NCBI GenBank assembly: GCA_022410635.1
Contig: JAJVDF010000002.1
Coordinates: forward strand, 4,366,415-4,430,414
Direction of reading: 5' to 3'
Length of the DNA stretch: 64,000 nt
Source: Tretioscincus oriximinensis
Taxonomy: Eukaryota > Chordata > Lepidosauria > Squamata > Gymnophthalmidae
Shown: positions 1 through 12,900 of the stretch, one piece after another
How the letters are laid out: every line of letters begins with the position of its first letter
How positions within the stretch are numbered: the stretch's first letter is position 1
Notes under the pieces: model-generated
Database searches by the model: none
The model's input: the letters and a program-made list of their open reading frames with translations, nothing else
What the model was told of the DNA's origin: nothing
Program-made: the position numbers and the translations under genes

Positions 1-1000
1 GGGGGGGATTCTGGCCCTCTTGTCGTGTGTGTTGCCAGTAGGCAGAGCCCAGGGCAGCAGCCTGGAAGGTGTGCGGCGGGAAGGCAGGGGCGCCCCGGAG
101 AGCTGCCTGGGGAGGGACGCCAGGGGGATGGGGGTGGCAGGGCCGCCTGGGCCAGGAGGAGGAAGAGGAGACGGGGCGGGGGAGGGGAAAGAGCGGTGCA
201 AACTTTGGGGGTCCCCCTGGAAGGCGGAGTGCAGAGATCCCCGAAGGATGGAGGCCGCTAAGGGCCAGGAGAGGAGGGAAGGGGCGACTGACCAGCAAGC
301 TCAGCAGCCGGGCATGGCGCAGGGAGCCTGGGAGGCTGGAGGGGGAAAGCGGGTCCAAAGTTGGCCGGCCGGCATAGGAGAGCTGCCGCCGCCGCCGGGG
401 AGAGGAAGGTGGCCGTCGAGGGGCCGCTTAATGGGAAGCACATGGGCGGAAGGCTCGGTGGCTAAGCCAGGGATGATGCTGGAGCGCCCAGAAGCAGGCC
501 GGGAGGGAGGGAGGCGCAGGCGGCGGTGGGTGGAATCAGCAGTAAGCCGCGCTTGCCTGTGTGCAGGTAGTCGGTCGGCCAGGCGGGAACGGGGACGTCT
601 GGACTTGGTCAGACTTGGCCGGCCGACTGCCCGCCCGCTCTATNAGTATTGGCGGCGGCACACGGGCTTCCTATGCTGCGGCTGTGCGACGGAAGGCAGG
701 CCAGGCGGGGATGCATTGCACCGGCTGCCGGGCGCTGCTGCACGGGGCTTTTGCAATGCTGCTGCGCCGTTGGGGTTCTCTGCAGGAAGAGAGGACGGGG
801 CCGGGGATAGGTAGAGTGGCGAGGGCCGAGGGCGCCTTGCAGGCACATGATTCCCTTCTTCCTTCTTCTGCAGAGGGAAAGGCGCGCACTTTGCATGAAC
901 TTTGCAAGAAGGCAGCTAGGAAGTGCTTGCAAAAAGGCGCGCCACACTTTGCTTTCTCCCCTGTTTTCTTCCTTCTTTGTAAAAGCTCCCGCAGCAGCCG
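1..1000. promoter_or_regulatory. CpG island at the 5' side of the BCL11B locus
   Basis: This first kilobase is strikingly GC-rich and dense in CG dinucleotides, unlike the AT-rich remainder. It has G-runs, GCCGCC stretches, GGCGCG boxes (near 890 and 934) and a GGCCGGCC palindrome near 617. Vertebrate developmental regulators such as BCL11B normally have CpG islands over exon 1 and the start of intron 1, and the only host exon in the window (17704-18069) lies downstream on the + strand. I looked for the exon-1 coding start (Met-Ser-Arg-Arg-Lys-Gln) on both strands and did not find it, so exon 1 probably lies just upstream. The open frames here are the usual stop-poor frames of GC-rich DNA and are not supported as genes. 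An unannotated alternative first exon or antisense RNA is possible but not shown. Confidence 0.7.
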
Positions 1001-3039
1001 CGGTTGGTTGGTAGTAGGGAGGGTTAGTGGTGAGTTTCTACTGGAGTGGAAAATGACCCCAAGCCGAGGCAGGTCAGGAAGCCGTGGAATATAGAAGATT
1101 ACAAGAGAGCCAGAAGGAGGTGGCCTTTGCTCAGCCCCAGACAGGAGCCTTAGTGGCTGGGAAGGGGATTGGGGAGATCCCATAGTCAGAATCAACTCGT
1201 GGAGAGGATCCATGCAGAGAGGAGGGGGGCTCCAGTCTGTCCCCCTTGCAGCCTTGCTGAGTTTTCAGGGTGCTGGGGGAGGAGAGCACCCACAGGGAAG
1301 TCAGCACCGCTGAAACCTGCCACACTTTCGTTTGTTCGGACCCCCCCCCCCTATGCTTTGCACCGGCAACTTTGATCCCTCATTAATGCAATAAGACCCT
1401 CCTGCACTTTCTCCAAGATTGGTGGCCTTGAAAGTAACCTGCAGCATACAGCAGCACTTCCTAGCCTCTTCCCCATCTCCCCCCAACCATCCTCCCCAGG
1501 ACAGCTTTAAATGTTTTCTTAACTTGGCAGGTGGAGCGGGAGGGGAATCTAATGTTAGTAATAATCACAGAAAATAAAGAGGGAAGAAAGCGATAGGCGT
1601 TTCTTTGGGGTAGGGATGAGTGGGCAACAAGAAAAGAAGAGCAGAAAGAATGAAAATGGAGGGGTGTGAGAGATAAAAAAATTCAGTCTAAACAAGTCCC
1701 AGCAAAATGCAAACCACATTGCGTGTATGAGTTGGTAGGTAAAAGTGGGGGGTGAGTTAGAATGATGAGTGAACGCGAGGTGGAGGGAGAGCGAGTGTAT
1801 ATGTGTGTGTGTGTGTGTGCGTATTCTGGTGGGGGGAACAAGAAATAGAATATGTAATATTTTTTCCAGCATTTAAATAAATAGCTCAGTATCCCCCCCA
1901 CAGAAGTCTAGCAGCAGCCAGCTGCCAGTGGCACTAGGTGACAACGGTCTCCCCACTGCCTACTGCTTTTTCTTTGTTATCGCTAATATTGCATACATTT
2001 TGTCAAGAAAAGGCATCACCAGAGTTATACTGACTCCAGATGAACCCAACAGCAGTACATAGCAGCAGCTACAACAGTGGCTGGACCTCTTGCAATGAAG
2101 GAGAGCGCTTGGCTTAGTGGGCAGTTCACGTTTCCTTCGGTCCTTTCCTTAGTCTCATCCCATCAGTACTTCTCCTTGTTCCTTCTCACAACTCTGTTCC
2201 TCTCCCCGCTACTAGGCTGCATCAGCGACTTTACGCATTAGATTTTGGCTGTCCCGTTTTTGTGATTAGGGGAGTTTGTGATGGGGCTCCTAGGGAAGCA
2301 TCTGAAATAAAACTGATTCCCCCCCCTCTCCCCTCTCCAAAGAAACCAAACTCTTTACACCTCTTTGCCAAGACTGCTACGTTCTCCCCTTTCCCCCCCT
2401 TTAAGAAAACCCTTCCACTTTGTAAATTAATTGCCTATTCGTTTTGGGAAGAGAGACTAAACTGATTGCTAATTCTCCAATCCCATTTGTTTTACCTTTA
2501 AAAAAGAAAGCAATTATTTTGGGAGGGGGCTTGTTTTGGTTTCTATATGGTCTCTGTATGGGGAGAGTTTAGTTTTTGAGGTATTTTGTGATTTTTAGAA
2601 GGTCAAAAGCAGCTGAACAGGCAGGGCATGCTTCGTGCTAGAGAAAAGGAAAATCTTGTTTCTTTAGCCACAAGGCTAGCCAGATTGGAGTCTTCTGAAT
2701 TTTAACTACCACCACCCTCTCTCTTCATAGCATAGGATTTCTGCTGTTCTTTTGGGGGGATTGTTAAGGGTAGAAAGGAAGTTTCCCTTAAGGATTTACC
2801 TGTAGGGTTTAAAGGTGAATGAAAGTGTAGGTTGAATCAAATGCCATGCAAGTCCCTGTTCCCAGCAGTTTGAATCAGTCGATCTTACAACTGCAAGGTT
2901 GAAGACAAAAATTAGTCTCAAGTAAATGAGAATATATGGGTATATATCTTTTCAGGCAGGCCTTTCAGACCTGCTGGAGGTAATTGTTGTGGTTATATTT
3001 TTATACTGCATTTTAGTTTCTTTAAAACCTTTTTTACTA
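1001..3039. other. BCL11B: BCL11B intron 1, no gene seen
   Basis: Base composition falls from GC-rich to AT-rich across this stretch. It contains a C9 run near 1344, a short TG microsatellite at 1801-1820 and pyrimidine-rich blocks near 2320-2400. The short open frames on either strand have no recognisable protein features. I see no repeat family I can name here. Confidence 0.5.
1801..1820. repeat. (TG)n microsatellite
   Basis: An uninterrupted TG dinucleotide run of about 9-10 units, read directly from the sequence. Confidence 0.9.
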
Positions 3040-3105
3040 TTATAACCCACCCAGAGGGTATCTTCAGGTGAAGCGCAGGATATAAATACTAAAAATAAAT
3101 GGATA
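3035..3105 (+). mobile_element. L2-type LINE/SINE 3' tail fragment
   Basis: The segment has the pattern 'CCACCCAGAGGG...GGTGAAGCGCAGGATATAAATA' followed by an AAATAAAT tail. This is the typical 3' end of squamate L2-type LINEs and the SINEs that share their tail (compare the intact L2 tail at 54255-54335 in this window). It is a short, diverged 3' remnant with no coding sequence left. Confidence 0.6.
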
Positions 3106-5002
3106 ATATCAAAGTGTGTGTGTGTATCCATGAATTGGAGTGTGTGGAACCGTAGAAAACACGTAATTCTGTCTCTGATGCAAAAAGTTCAAAAAAGATG
3201 ATTTCAGGAAGGAGCATATATCACTCAAGGTAATTCTGGTTAAAGCAATTAAGCAAACTAGTAAACTAGAAAGATTCACAGAGATAAATATGTCCTATAA
3301 ATAACTGACCATGACAGCCTCTCTAAACACTTTTCTCAATTGATTTGTTTACATTGATGTAAATGGGTGACTTATACAGTCAACAGGAGAATGGCTTTAT
3401 TGGCCCTCTGCAGCATTGTAAATAATTCAAGGGGAAAATGCTATTTTGACTTGCACACAAAAAATGAAGAGTTTTGTGTATGTTTTTTTTCAGAAGTGTT
3501 ATTGGATTTATCTAAATGGGGATCTTATTAGCTACAATGAACTCTATTCCGACTTTATTGTCAGGATTTTTTCTGAAGAACAAAATGAGAGGGTTCTATG
3601 ATGCTTTTCCATTTTCAGATCAGTGTGACTGTAGAAAGTGAATAAAGTAAAGTATTGCAAAAATGCTATATAATAAGTTATGTAACGAAGGGGAAACGAT
3701 GCCTCCCTGTGAAAATCTAAGAGCTGTTTTAGGATCATTCAGTAAGGAAAGTGGGCTAGCTTAAACAGTTTTATGGGTTCAAACACCTGGACAGTACAGT
3801 TTAAAAACTGATTACACATTTTAGAAATTGAAGGGTATATTTGGACAGTAAGCAAAGAAACCTTGTAAGATTACAGTCATCCATAAAACACAGTTACACG
3901 TCCTGAAAAAAAGTTATTCAAGCAGGATGCACAAGATAACCATTTCATTCTTGCGTTAACTGTACTTAATTAGATTTGTAAGCCTCCCTGGTCAGCAGGT
4001 GACTTAATAAGCTTTTAGATATGACCCTGTTGACTCAAATTGTGCCCACTTGTTCTTTCTGAAAATGAAGACACTTTGAAAATGTGCTTTCATGCTTTGC
4101 TTTGGTAGAATATTTTCTGCCATTCAGAGGCAGTCAGGAAAGCTGACAGATACAGTCAGGCATGGCTTATAGGTGTAACTGAAGAATTTGAAGGGGTAGA
4201 TTGATGGCTTCAGCCTTCGGAAATAGTAAAAAAAAATCAAAACCCTAAGCAGGGACTTCAAAAAGAACTTCAAAAATCCAGTATTCTGTACTATTTATGT
4301 CTTGCAAAGCTGCAGTTTGTCAAGTGTTGCATACTATTTTTACCTTAAAATTGCACTGGGTTAAGATGATCTTAACTCTTAAATCCCCATGCTGTCTCCC
4401 TTTCTACTATTTTTGACACTTCCTATTCTCCTACCCCCTCTTTCTGTTTTATTATTGTTGGATTTGTTCAGCAGCTTTGTGAATGGATGATGGGATAAGA
4501 AACAGCCTTGCTTTTCATTGGTAAGCAAACACAGAGGGAACTATTTTCTCAAGGTTGGTGAAGCATTTTAGTAAGCACGGCTATTTCCCCCCTCTTCTTT
4601 TGGATTGTGGTTCATTAATAGAAAAGCTCGCATGTGTCTGTGCAAGAAGACCCTTGTCCAGCGTTGAACATGGGGTGAGCAAAGAATTGATGTCTGCTGT
4701 GCAGGAAATGAACCATTATCTGAAACATCCTTGTCCATATCAAAAGGGCCAAATTACAGCTGCCACTGGCTCTCTTTGCCACCTTTTCTGCCTCCCTTAT
4801 CTTAACCAAATGTGCTTAATCTACTAATTTATTGGCTTAACACACTTTGCACAAGCCTTTTCTTTTCCTCTTTGCGTTTCCTATCTAGATGACTCTGAAC
4901 CCTCTTGTTTGTTGACACAAAGTACTTTCCAAAATAAACTTTAGTAGATTTTCAGCTGAAACGCAAGTAACATTTGGGCTGTGTGATGCTCAGCAGCTGG
5001 CG
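3106..5002. other. BCL11B: BCL11B intron 1, apparently unique sequence
   Basis: AT-rich sequence with no recognised repeat family. A 90-codon open frame at 4555-4827 has no recognisable domain and is most likely chance. A short C/T-rich patch lies at 4380-4445. Confidence 0.5.
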
Positions 5003-5022
5003 TTGGCGGCTAGGGGGCGCTC
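5003..5022 (+). promoter_or_regulatory. CTCF-like binding motif
   Basis: The sequence TTGGCGGCTAGGGGGCGCTC fits the vertebrate CTCF core (CCASYAGRKGGCRS) closely, including the AGGGGGCGCT part that contacts the central zinc fingers. It stands out as a small GC-rich island in AT-rich intron DNA. CTCF motifs in this orientation can anchor chromatin loops or boundaries. The motif match is what I see; occupancy is inference. Confidence 0.5.
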
Positions 5023-5029
5023 GTAGCCT

Positions 5030-6500
5030 GTCTGATAGAAATTTTGGGTTCCCAGCAACCTGTGAAGCAAAGAAATAATAGGTAGAAACAAGTTGGTTTA
5101 CAGTGCTGCAGAATGTTTTCAATGCAAACTTGTGGTATTGATTTTCATGCCGAAATCTATACAGTACAAGATGAGAGAGTTTTCATGTTAGATAAATCTA
5201 TTTTTTAAAAGCAAATTATGCCTGTTAAGAAGCTACAGCCAAGATAGATGCCATCTAATTAAAATTAATTTTTAGCAGAATATTTCATTGACAGCCGTCC
5301 ATCTTTGCCTTTTCGGTTAAGAGTTGCTGGATTAGCAAAGAGGAAAGGGCGGGCTTGAGCACAAAAATGTACATGCATGCAATGATTAATTTACGTTCTG
5401 CAGAAGGTTTAGATTGTTGTACAGTGAGCCCAAGGCAGTGTATAATAAATATGATTTTTGAGAACATTAATACTTTGCTAGTCCTGAAACAAGCATCATC
5501 TGGTTCGCGTACTTGCTTGATTTTACATTTTTTGATTAAATAACTAAATAATTAAAGTCTCTTAGAGTACGCTATATTTGCATACAAATTCGTAGTAGTA
5601 TCTAATAGACAAACACATGCAAATATACTTAATAAACGTGGATGTTTACCATCTTAAAACTCCATGTGACAGTGTATGAAATGCACATCCGAGAACTACG
5701 TTCCTCCACATTTGTGTATTAGAACACAGAGTGAGAAAAACAGCAAGTCCCAGCATTATTATGTACAGCTCTGCAGGGATAAAGTCTTCGGAGATAACTG
5801 ATAATAAGCCCTGGTTGTGAAGGTCAGAAATCCAGATGGACAAGCTGCTTTGCTCTTAATTGTTCCTCCTTATCTTACCTTAAAGGTCTTGTGTGTTTTC
5901 AGTATAGAAAGAAACAGAAATCCCCATATATAAAAGTTTTTCTTCCTTTGGGTCTTCCTAAAACTGAACTGTTTATCCGTTTCAGTCAGTGAGTTGCATG
6001 TACTTCACTAGTTTTGTGTGCCGTCAACATTTTTTGTTGGTGAAATACAGTGCAAATCCTGGTTAAACGAATGTATGAGAAAGTCCAAGTATCTGGGAGC
6101 TTTATAACAAGAGGGTTCAGGAAGAAGTTTATCTGACTGTGTCCAGTGTCCTACAGATTTCTTGTGTTTGGTGGGTGGATGTTCTCTTAATAACAGAGTA
6201 CTGGGGTCCTTGTGAACTTGGAATAGAAATAAATTAGGTCAGACAAAAGAGTAGAGCTGTCACAGGGTATAGGAAATGGCTTCAGTCTCCGTGAGACAGG
6301 CCCTGCAATTTATCTGATGATTTCTTTATGTCATTTAGTGTTTGCATCCAGTTTGTTGCAAGAACAGAAACACTGGGCAAGTTAATTGCACTAACCTGGG
6401 AAATAAACTGATGATAAAGCTTATCTTTCCCCTTTTATTTTTCCACAAAATAATAGTCTCCCAACTTAAATCAGTAATAACTTGATTCAATCAGAGGATG
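5030..6500. other. BCL11B: BCL11B intron 1, no gene seen
   Basis: AT-rich single-copy-looking sequence. Short open frames such as 5646-5843 (minus) have no recognisable features. No named repeats seen. Confidence 0.5.
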
Positions 6501-6566
6501 TTGTTATTATTGTTATTGTTGTTATTATTGTTGTTATTATTGTTATTGTTATTGTTATTGTTATTG

Positions 6567-6635
<69 letters not shown>
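6501..6635. repeat. Compound (TTG/TTA)n microsatellite
   Basis: About 135 bp of trinucleotide repeat. The first half mixes TTG and TTA units (GTT ATT ATT GTT); the second half is a pure run of ATT units. The string of valine and isoleucine codons in one frame is an artefact of the repeat and not a protein. Confidence 0.95.
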
Positions 6636-6638
<3 letters not shown>

Positions 6639-6639
6639 T

Positions 6640-9600
6640 CAAAAACTGTGTCACACATTTTGAGTATCTTTTAGGAAGAAAGCCACTATGTCAAACAGTT
6701 TTCTGTTTGATTCCCCCACTCCAAGTAATCTTCTGATTTTTCTCTTTGATTATTTGCTTGGTTTATCCAACAAAACTGTAGCAGAGAAATTAACAGCACA
6801 GTCCCATGCCTATTTACTCTAAAGTAAACCCCTCTGTGTAGAGAGAAAGCTTAGTTTCTTCTAAGTTTGCACCTAGAATTGTCGTTTGATTGTTGCAGCT
6901 GAGTTGAAGGTATATCTTAAAAAGTTTAATGCTGTGAGCGAGATTGTCACCAAAGCTATTATGGAGTCATAGTTGAGATATAAAGATAAAGAGGTTAGAT
7001 CCAATTCATCAGCATGCTGTCTTGTGTGTGTGTGTTTGTGTTTGTTTGTTTTTTTTAAAATCTTGCATACAATTCTTTTTGTTCAGGAGTTTAGTAATAT
7101 AGAAGCCAGTCCAATGTTTCTACGTGTAAGAACTATGCAATGTTTTTATTCATGCATATTTCTTAAAGCATTAAGGAAAAATCAAACAGATCAGGCATTA
7201 TAAATAAACATGCAATTTTAGCCGCGAATTTGTTTGTAAGCCTTTTTTTGCTTTTGTTTTTTTTTTAATTATTATTACATAAAATATCTTTGGTGTGGTT
7301 CTCTAGCCTCTCCCTTCTTTCTATTATCTGTTACCAGCCTCCCAAATTGGTTGCATATTCACACAACAAATTACACCACCATAACATCCAGTTACATTCT
7401 GTTTGCTGCTTTTCCCCTCCTTTGATGGGAAAAAAAGGAAAAGCTAGCAGTTGAGCCTTTACTAAATACAGAGATCTTATCTCTTGCTCTTCCCAAGGAG
7501 TATGTTTATTTTAAAAGACTGAATAATATTTTTCTGAAAATAAATAAAAATGGATACTCTAAGTAGGTTCAAGGAGATAGCAGTTTTGGTTGCTACAATG
7601 TTAGAAGGATTTCTTTTTTCTAATGGAAGTGGCATCAAACTGGGACCCCGATTGATAGAGGGTGTTTGACTTACGACATAGAATTCTGATGGTGTACTCG
7701 CCTTGTGAGTATCAGAACTCCTGATCGAGTACCGGTGCATGTCAGTATTTGTAATAATACAAAAACAAAGCCAGAAAGATTATATGCAAAAAGTTACCCT
7801 AATTTTTTAAAAAATAAAATTCTAATAAACCAACAAATTATGGTAATATGCCTGTGAGGTCTACCAGGCTTTATAAGAGTTTGAAAAATGTTTTAAATGT
7901 TTTGGGTGTAAAGGTGGTCTCTTATATTTGTAACGCAGAAACTTATAAAATGGTTCAGAGAAAAAGGAATGTACTGATGTCCTTAGTCCCCCCCCTCAAA
8001 CCCCCCCCCAACAATCTTTATTTTCTTTTGCTCTGATAATGTTAAGAGACAAGAATTTGGGCTGCATGTTTCAGTATTTGACGGAATTCCCTAAGTGGAC
8101 TTCTATATGAGTTTGCATTCCCTCCTTCGTTTCTCTATTTAGCTTTAATGAAAACAAATCTATGCACATAGGAACAAAGGGAGCTTTTGTATCACATCAT
8201 CTCAATCCCTGATTTATCTGTGAAGATTTACTGCTTTTGTGGTCTGAACAACAACCTATGTATTTTAGCTGCTCTATTGGAATAAATCCTCCCCCCCACC
8301 ACCTAAGCAACTGGTTTATTTAGCAAAATGTGCACCATCTTCTGTTCTATTAACAAGGGAAGTGGTATGTCTCAAGGTAAAAACTTAGGGAATAAGATTT
8401 TGGCCAAAGCTGTGTATCTTGTAGCCATCTGTTATGACAGTTAGGCAACCATTTTGTCATCATTTAAGTCGATGCTGTAAAGTCGGTGGACACTTGAGTC
8501 TGTTGCAAGATTTACTCTCGTGATGGGAACTTGTTTCTTTTTAAAACTCATTTTGCTTCATTTTACTTTTTAAATGTGTTTTGCAAAGTACAAGTTCTGC
8601 AGAAGGGATCTGATAAGACCCACAAATGTGTTGATCAAATTTCTGGGGCCAAATGTGTTAGGCTAAAATGAAGAATTTTAAAATCTTGCACCTCTCTGAC
8701 AGTATATTTCTAAACTTGCTTGCCTAAGGTTAAATCTTATATTTAAGAGCTTACTTCAGAGTATACACGCCTGATGTTGTGCTGTTTAAAAACCTCAAAA
8801 TCCTTAATAATTCAGAATTGACCTGTGAAGCTGAATGGATAGCCTTTGCAAAACAATAGGATAAGGATGGTGGAAAGCACCTTCCTGTTATGCCTGGTCC
8901 ACTTAATGATGCTTAGAGGTCATGCAAGCAATCTGAAAAGCAGAAGGCTGCTGGAGAATCCCTAGCTTCTCCATGAAAGGAGACAAGAGAAATCTGTTTC
9001 TGTATCTTTGCCATGAAAGCTACATACAGGTGTCCTCAATTAACCATGAGTTGTCTACCACTTTGACATATTTAACTCCAGCAACTTCAGCTTCATGAGC
9101 TAGATTCTGAGCTTCCTTCTCCTTAACTGAAAATAGTCCTGGTTTTGCACCTCTTCTGATTTAATCTAGATAAAATGTGAACACCATTAATGCAAAATAG
9201 GCTGTGTGACAGAAGCTGAAGGTTTACGTTAAAAAACACATCACTATCAGTTTCTGCACATACAATACTTTAAAAACAATAACATAGAAGTTACCAACCA
9301 ATCTAGAACATATCCAGAAGCAACATATGCATACATACATCCTACTTTCAGTTTATAATCTTCCTGTAGAAATGATATTTGAGGCATTATTTATAGCTCG
9401 ATAGGATTTAGCAGGTTTTCTGCACTGTGTTACTGATTAAGATTAGATACAGAATTTCTGACAGTTTTGTTACCTATTTTGAGAAGGGTTTAGAGACTTG
9501 GACTGAACTAGGAAATGGGCCAGGCAGCATAAGAATTTCACTATATTCTTTAATAGGGAGGTGTTTTTCAACACTGAGCAATTGTTGCTTGAAGCTACAG

Positions 9601-9793
9601 TTGTTCCATGTTACATGAACTCAATTTGTTCCCGTTCTTACAAGCAAAAAATATTTAGGAAAAAACAGTTCAGAATTTTTATGATCTTGAAATGAAAGCT
9701 CAAATGAGAGATTTTGGCATATGATTTATGTTTGAGAGATAGGTTCTGATAGAAGTGCACGATTTCTTTTAAAGTTTTTTTTAAAAAATTATA
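6640..9793. other. BCL11B: BCL11B intron 1, no gene seen
   Basis: AT-rich, apparently unique sequence with homopolymer runs (T-runs near 7050 and 7255, C-runs near 7990 and 8290). Open frames up to about 90 codons on both strands show no domain and are judged random. Confidence 0.5.
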
Positions 9794-9960
9794 CAGGTGG
9801 AACCCCGTTATAAAGAACCCCGATATTACAAATTTGAAAGCCCCGGCGGAATGCCCGTAGCAGTTATGTTCATTGCAGTAGGTTTCACTATAACAAAATT
9901 TCATTATAACAAACAAGTTTACCCAACCCCTGGGTGTTCGTTATAACATGGTTTCACTTG
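9794..9960 (+). mobile_element. Tigger-type (TcMar) non-autonomous DNA transposon
   Basis: A 167-bp element with terminal inverted repeats. CAGGTGGAACCCCGTTATAA at the left end matches the reverse complement of the right end (TTATAACATGGTTTCACTTG) at 16 of 20 positions. It is flanked by TA on both sides (9792-9793 and 9961-9962), the target duplication of Tc1/mariner elements. The GTTATAA-rich ends are typical of Tigger/pogo elements. There is no transposase frame, so it is a MITE that would have been moved by an autonomous relative. Confidence 0.8.
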
Positions 9961-9962
9961 TA

Positions 9963-12900
9963 CTTTCAAATGTATAGCTTCTGGTTTCTCCACCCAGTAG
10001 TTAGAATTCTTGGAAGAACGTCTGAAAGAATTTAGGAATGCTAGACGATACTCATAGAAAACAGAAGCAGGAGATTCTCTCATATACTTTTGAAGATAGG
10101 ATTTCCCTACAGAGGGATGCAGCTGGCAAATGCCGCATTATTTATCTGTTCATCATTACAAAATGCAATGAGATTGCATTAATCTGCAGCCTGCTCGTCT
10201 GGGTTTATAGATGTAAATGGTAACCAACCTTACTGTACCCATGACAATTGTCAACACCCGCTAGCACCTCTGCAGACAACTCTTGCATTGTTTCCATCAA
10301 CTTTTGACTTCCGACATGCTTCTGCTACACTGTAAAATTTGGATTGGGGCAAGAATTTTTTATCCTCTTCTTAAAAAAAATACCAACACTTCATCTCCTT
10401 TAGTATGAAAGATAAAGTGAGGACAAAACTCTATTTATCCTACTTTGCTTGGAAATTCTATTTAGAAACAAAGTACAGCCTTAAAAGAGCTGTCTACATA
10501 TACAGAACTACATTTTGAAGTGATAGTTAAAATGTAGTATGAATGCAGCAATGTGTCACAGGGACTTGCTAGGTAACCATGATAGTCTGCAGTTACGTCT
10601 TTGTGATGGTTGAGGACAAGCCATTGGATGAGAATCCACAGCTGCTAAAAAGCAGTATACACAGTATTTGCAACTGATCTTCGATTTAAATTCAGTTCCT
10701 GTTCATATTTCCCTGTTCATCTATGAAGGAGATCTAAAACTTACAGCAATAAAGAAATTATGTGCGAGCCTTTATTCACCCTAGACACTAATATGCGTTG
10801 AATTATTTCTGCCCTAGGTAAATGGTATTAGTGATTCCTAACCTATTTAAACATTACTCTGTTTTAGTCAAATGTAATGCAGGGATTTTGATGGAGCTGT
10901 AAAAAGGTGATACAGATTCAGATACAGCCTATAATACCAACCATAGTTATATGATTTCATGGCATTTGAGCTCAAAACTGATTACAGTATTTGAGCCTTC
11001 TTTCCTCTTTCCATCTTCCTTCCTTTTTCTAGGATTATGTGATCTTTTTTGATTAAATAGTTGTTTTAGTAGTAGAACAAGAAATAAAAAGCATGTTTTT
11101 GTGTATTTAGAATCTCTTGAGAATGTCAAAGAGGAAAGGCTCTTTAGGCTGTTTTCGAATATGACTTTAGGGTGTATATTTTAGCATGGGGCTAATTCCA
11201 CCTGTCCATGCTGCTCCTCTCTTGAAGACAGCATTTTCAGTAAGATTACTGAAGGAAAATTTTCCAAACAACACCAGCTTCCAGCTGGAAGAATAGTCTC
11301 CAACATATATAATGTTGAGCAGAGTTTACTTCTTGGTGTCCATGAGCTGATTGATAGTCAGGTCCCCTGCCCCAGTTTTAAGCCAGGTTAATTACTGATG
11401 AAGTAAATATACTTTATTTGGTGGGATCAGATTATGAGTGGTAGGAAATGATAATTTATACAACAAATAATTTATCAGCTTGGCTTTCATCGTGAGTTCT
11501 TAAAACAGCTTAATCCCAATTCCTAGTTCCTAACTTTTCGTTTATTTATTTTTGATTTCTTTGAAACTGGCAGGGATCACTGAGATGGGTTTGTTTGAGG
11601 AGCGTGAAAAAGGTGTAAAATTGGGTACTAGGATATTAAGGCTCCAAAGGAAGAAAATGAATGAGACCAGTTTTCAAAGTGTTACTGCAGACTGCTTGTG
11701 TGTGGGCAGAGGCACGAAGAGGAGAAATTCATACTGATAGTACACACAGACTTTAACTTACGGTCAACAGCTACTGAAATAATCATAGTGCAAGATACAA
11801 ACTTAGGCAAATAGAGTTAGGAAACTGTCTGTCTGAATAACTTGATTCCTAGATCATCTTGTGAAATGGGAGAGTGTCTGTTGTCATCATTCTCCTTAAT
11901 GATAACTTGCAGAAATGGAAAGTATGAATAAATTAGTTACTGACCACTGAATGAGATTTTAGAATTCTTTATTCTGGAAGTATAACAAGTGTCCCTGCCA
12001 GAATTTTTTGTTCTTTTCATTTCCCAGTCTTTGAGTGAAAAATATCACAAGCAAAAAAGATACCACATGGTTGTTTTGCTTTTTAAAAAAGCATCAACAA
12101 TAAATTTTGTACGTTACGAGTGCTATAATTTGGGATACATGCATAATTTTAACACACGCCTGTATGGGTGGGGCCATTTTGTACGCTAGCCAAGTGAAAG
12201 TATAGATACATATTTTTTGTAGGCTGTTTGAGAAGCATGTTTTGTACATTGGAAGTTGGACAATTTTAGGATGCCTTCTAGGCAAACCCCCCTTCAGATA
12301 TTAGGCCAATACCTTGCATCACAGTTTGGCTAGTGCGATAGAAAAGTAATTCCCCTTTAGCAAATAGTGTATTTTTCACCTTTAATAGTGAAGATTAGAG
12401 CAGGCTAGAATAATTGTAGTTAATGCTAAGAGGAACATTTAATTTCTGTTTCCCTTCTCTGTTCCTTGGCTTAGTTCAGCAATGCCATTTGCTGTAATTT
12501 TTTTTTACCTTATCTCCTTTTGTGCATCTGTGTTTTAATATTTTGACACTGCTTCCACCTAATAGAATTTTTTCCCCTATAAAACGGTAGATCTGTTGTC
12601 TAAAGGAGTCTTTTCTTAACACTTGTATTTTTTTCTTCTCCTTTTCCCTTTTGGCTCTAAAATTATGTATATGTAATTGGTAATTAAAGGTGCAAACTCT
12701 CTTCAATATAAACAGTATTGCTCAATGTTAGATCATTAAAGGGAATAGAAGCACTAAATAATTACCTTTTGCATTGTGACAAACCATTCGCACAGAAATC
12801 CACGCGCTTCCTGCTCACTACTAGGGTTATGATTACATTTTCACGAAGGCAAAGAGTCTTTTCATAAAATAAATTGGTAAATTAATTACGTTGCATTGTC

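Noticed and set aside
20..1213. Long open frames on both strands in the first 1.2 kb
   Set aside because: They are the stop-poor frames expected of GC-rich CpG-island DNA; they overlap each other on both strands and have no domain or splice support.
6482..6736. An open frame with poly-isoleucine/valine
   Set aside because: It is the translation of the TTG/TTA microsatellite.
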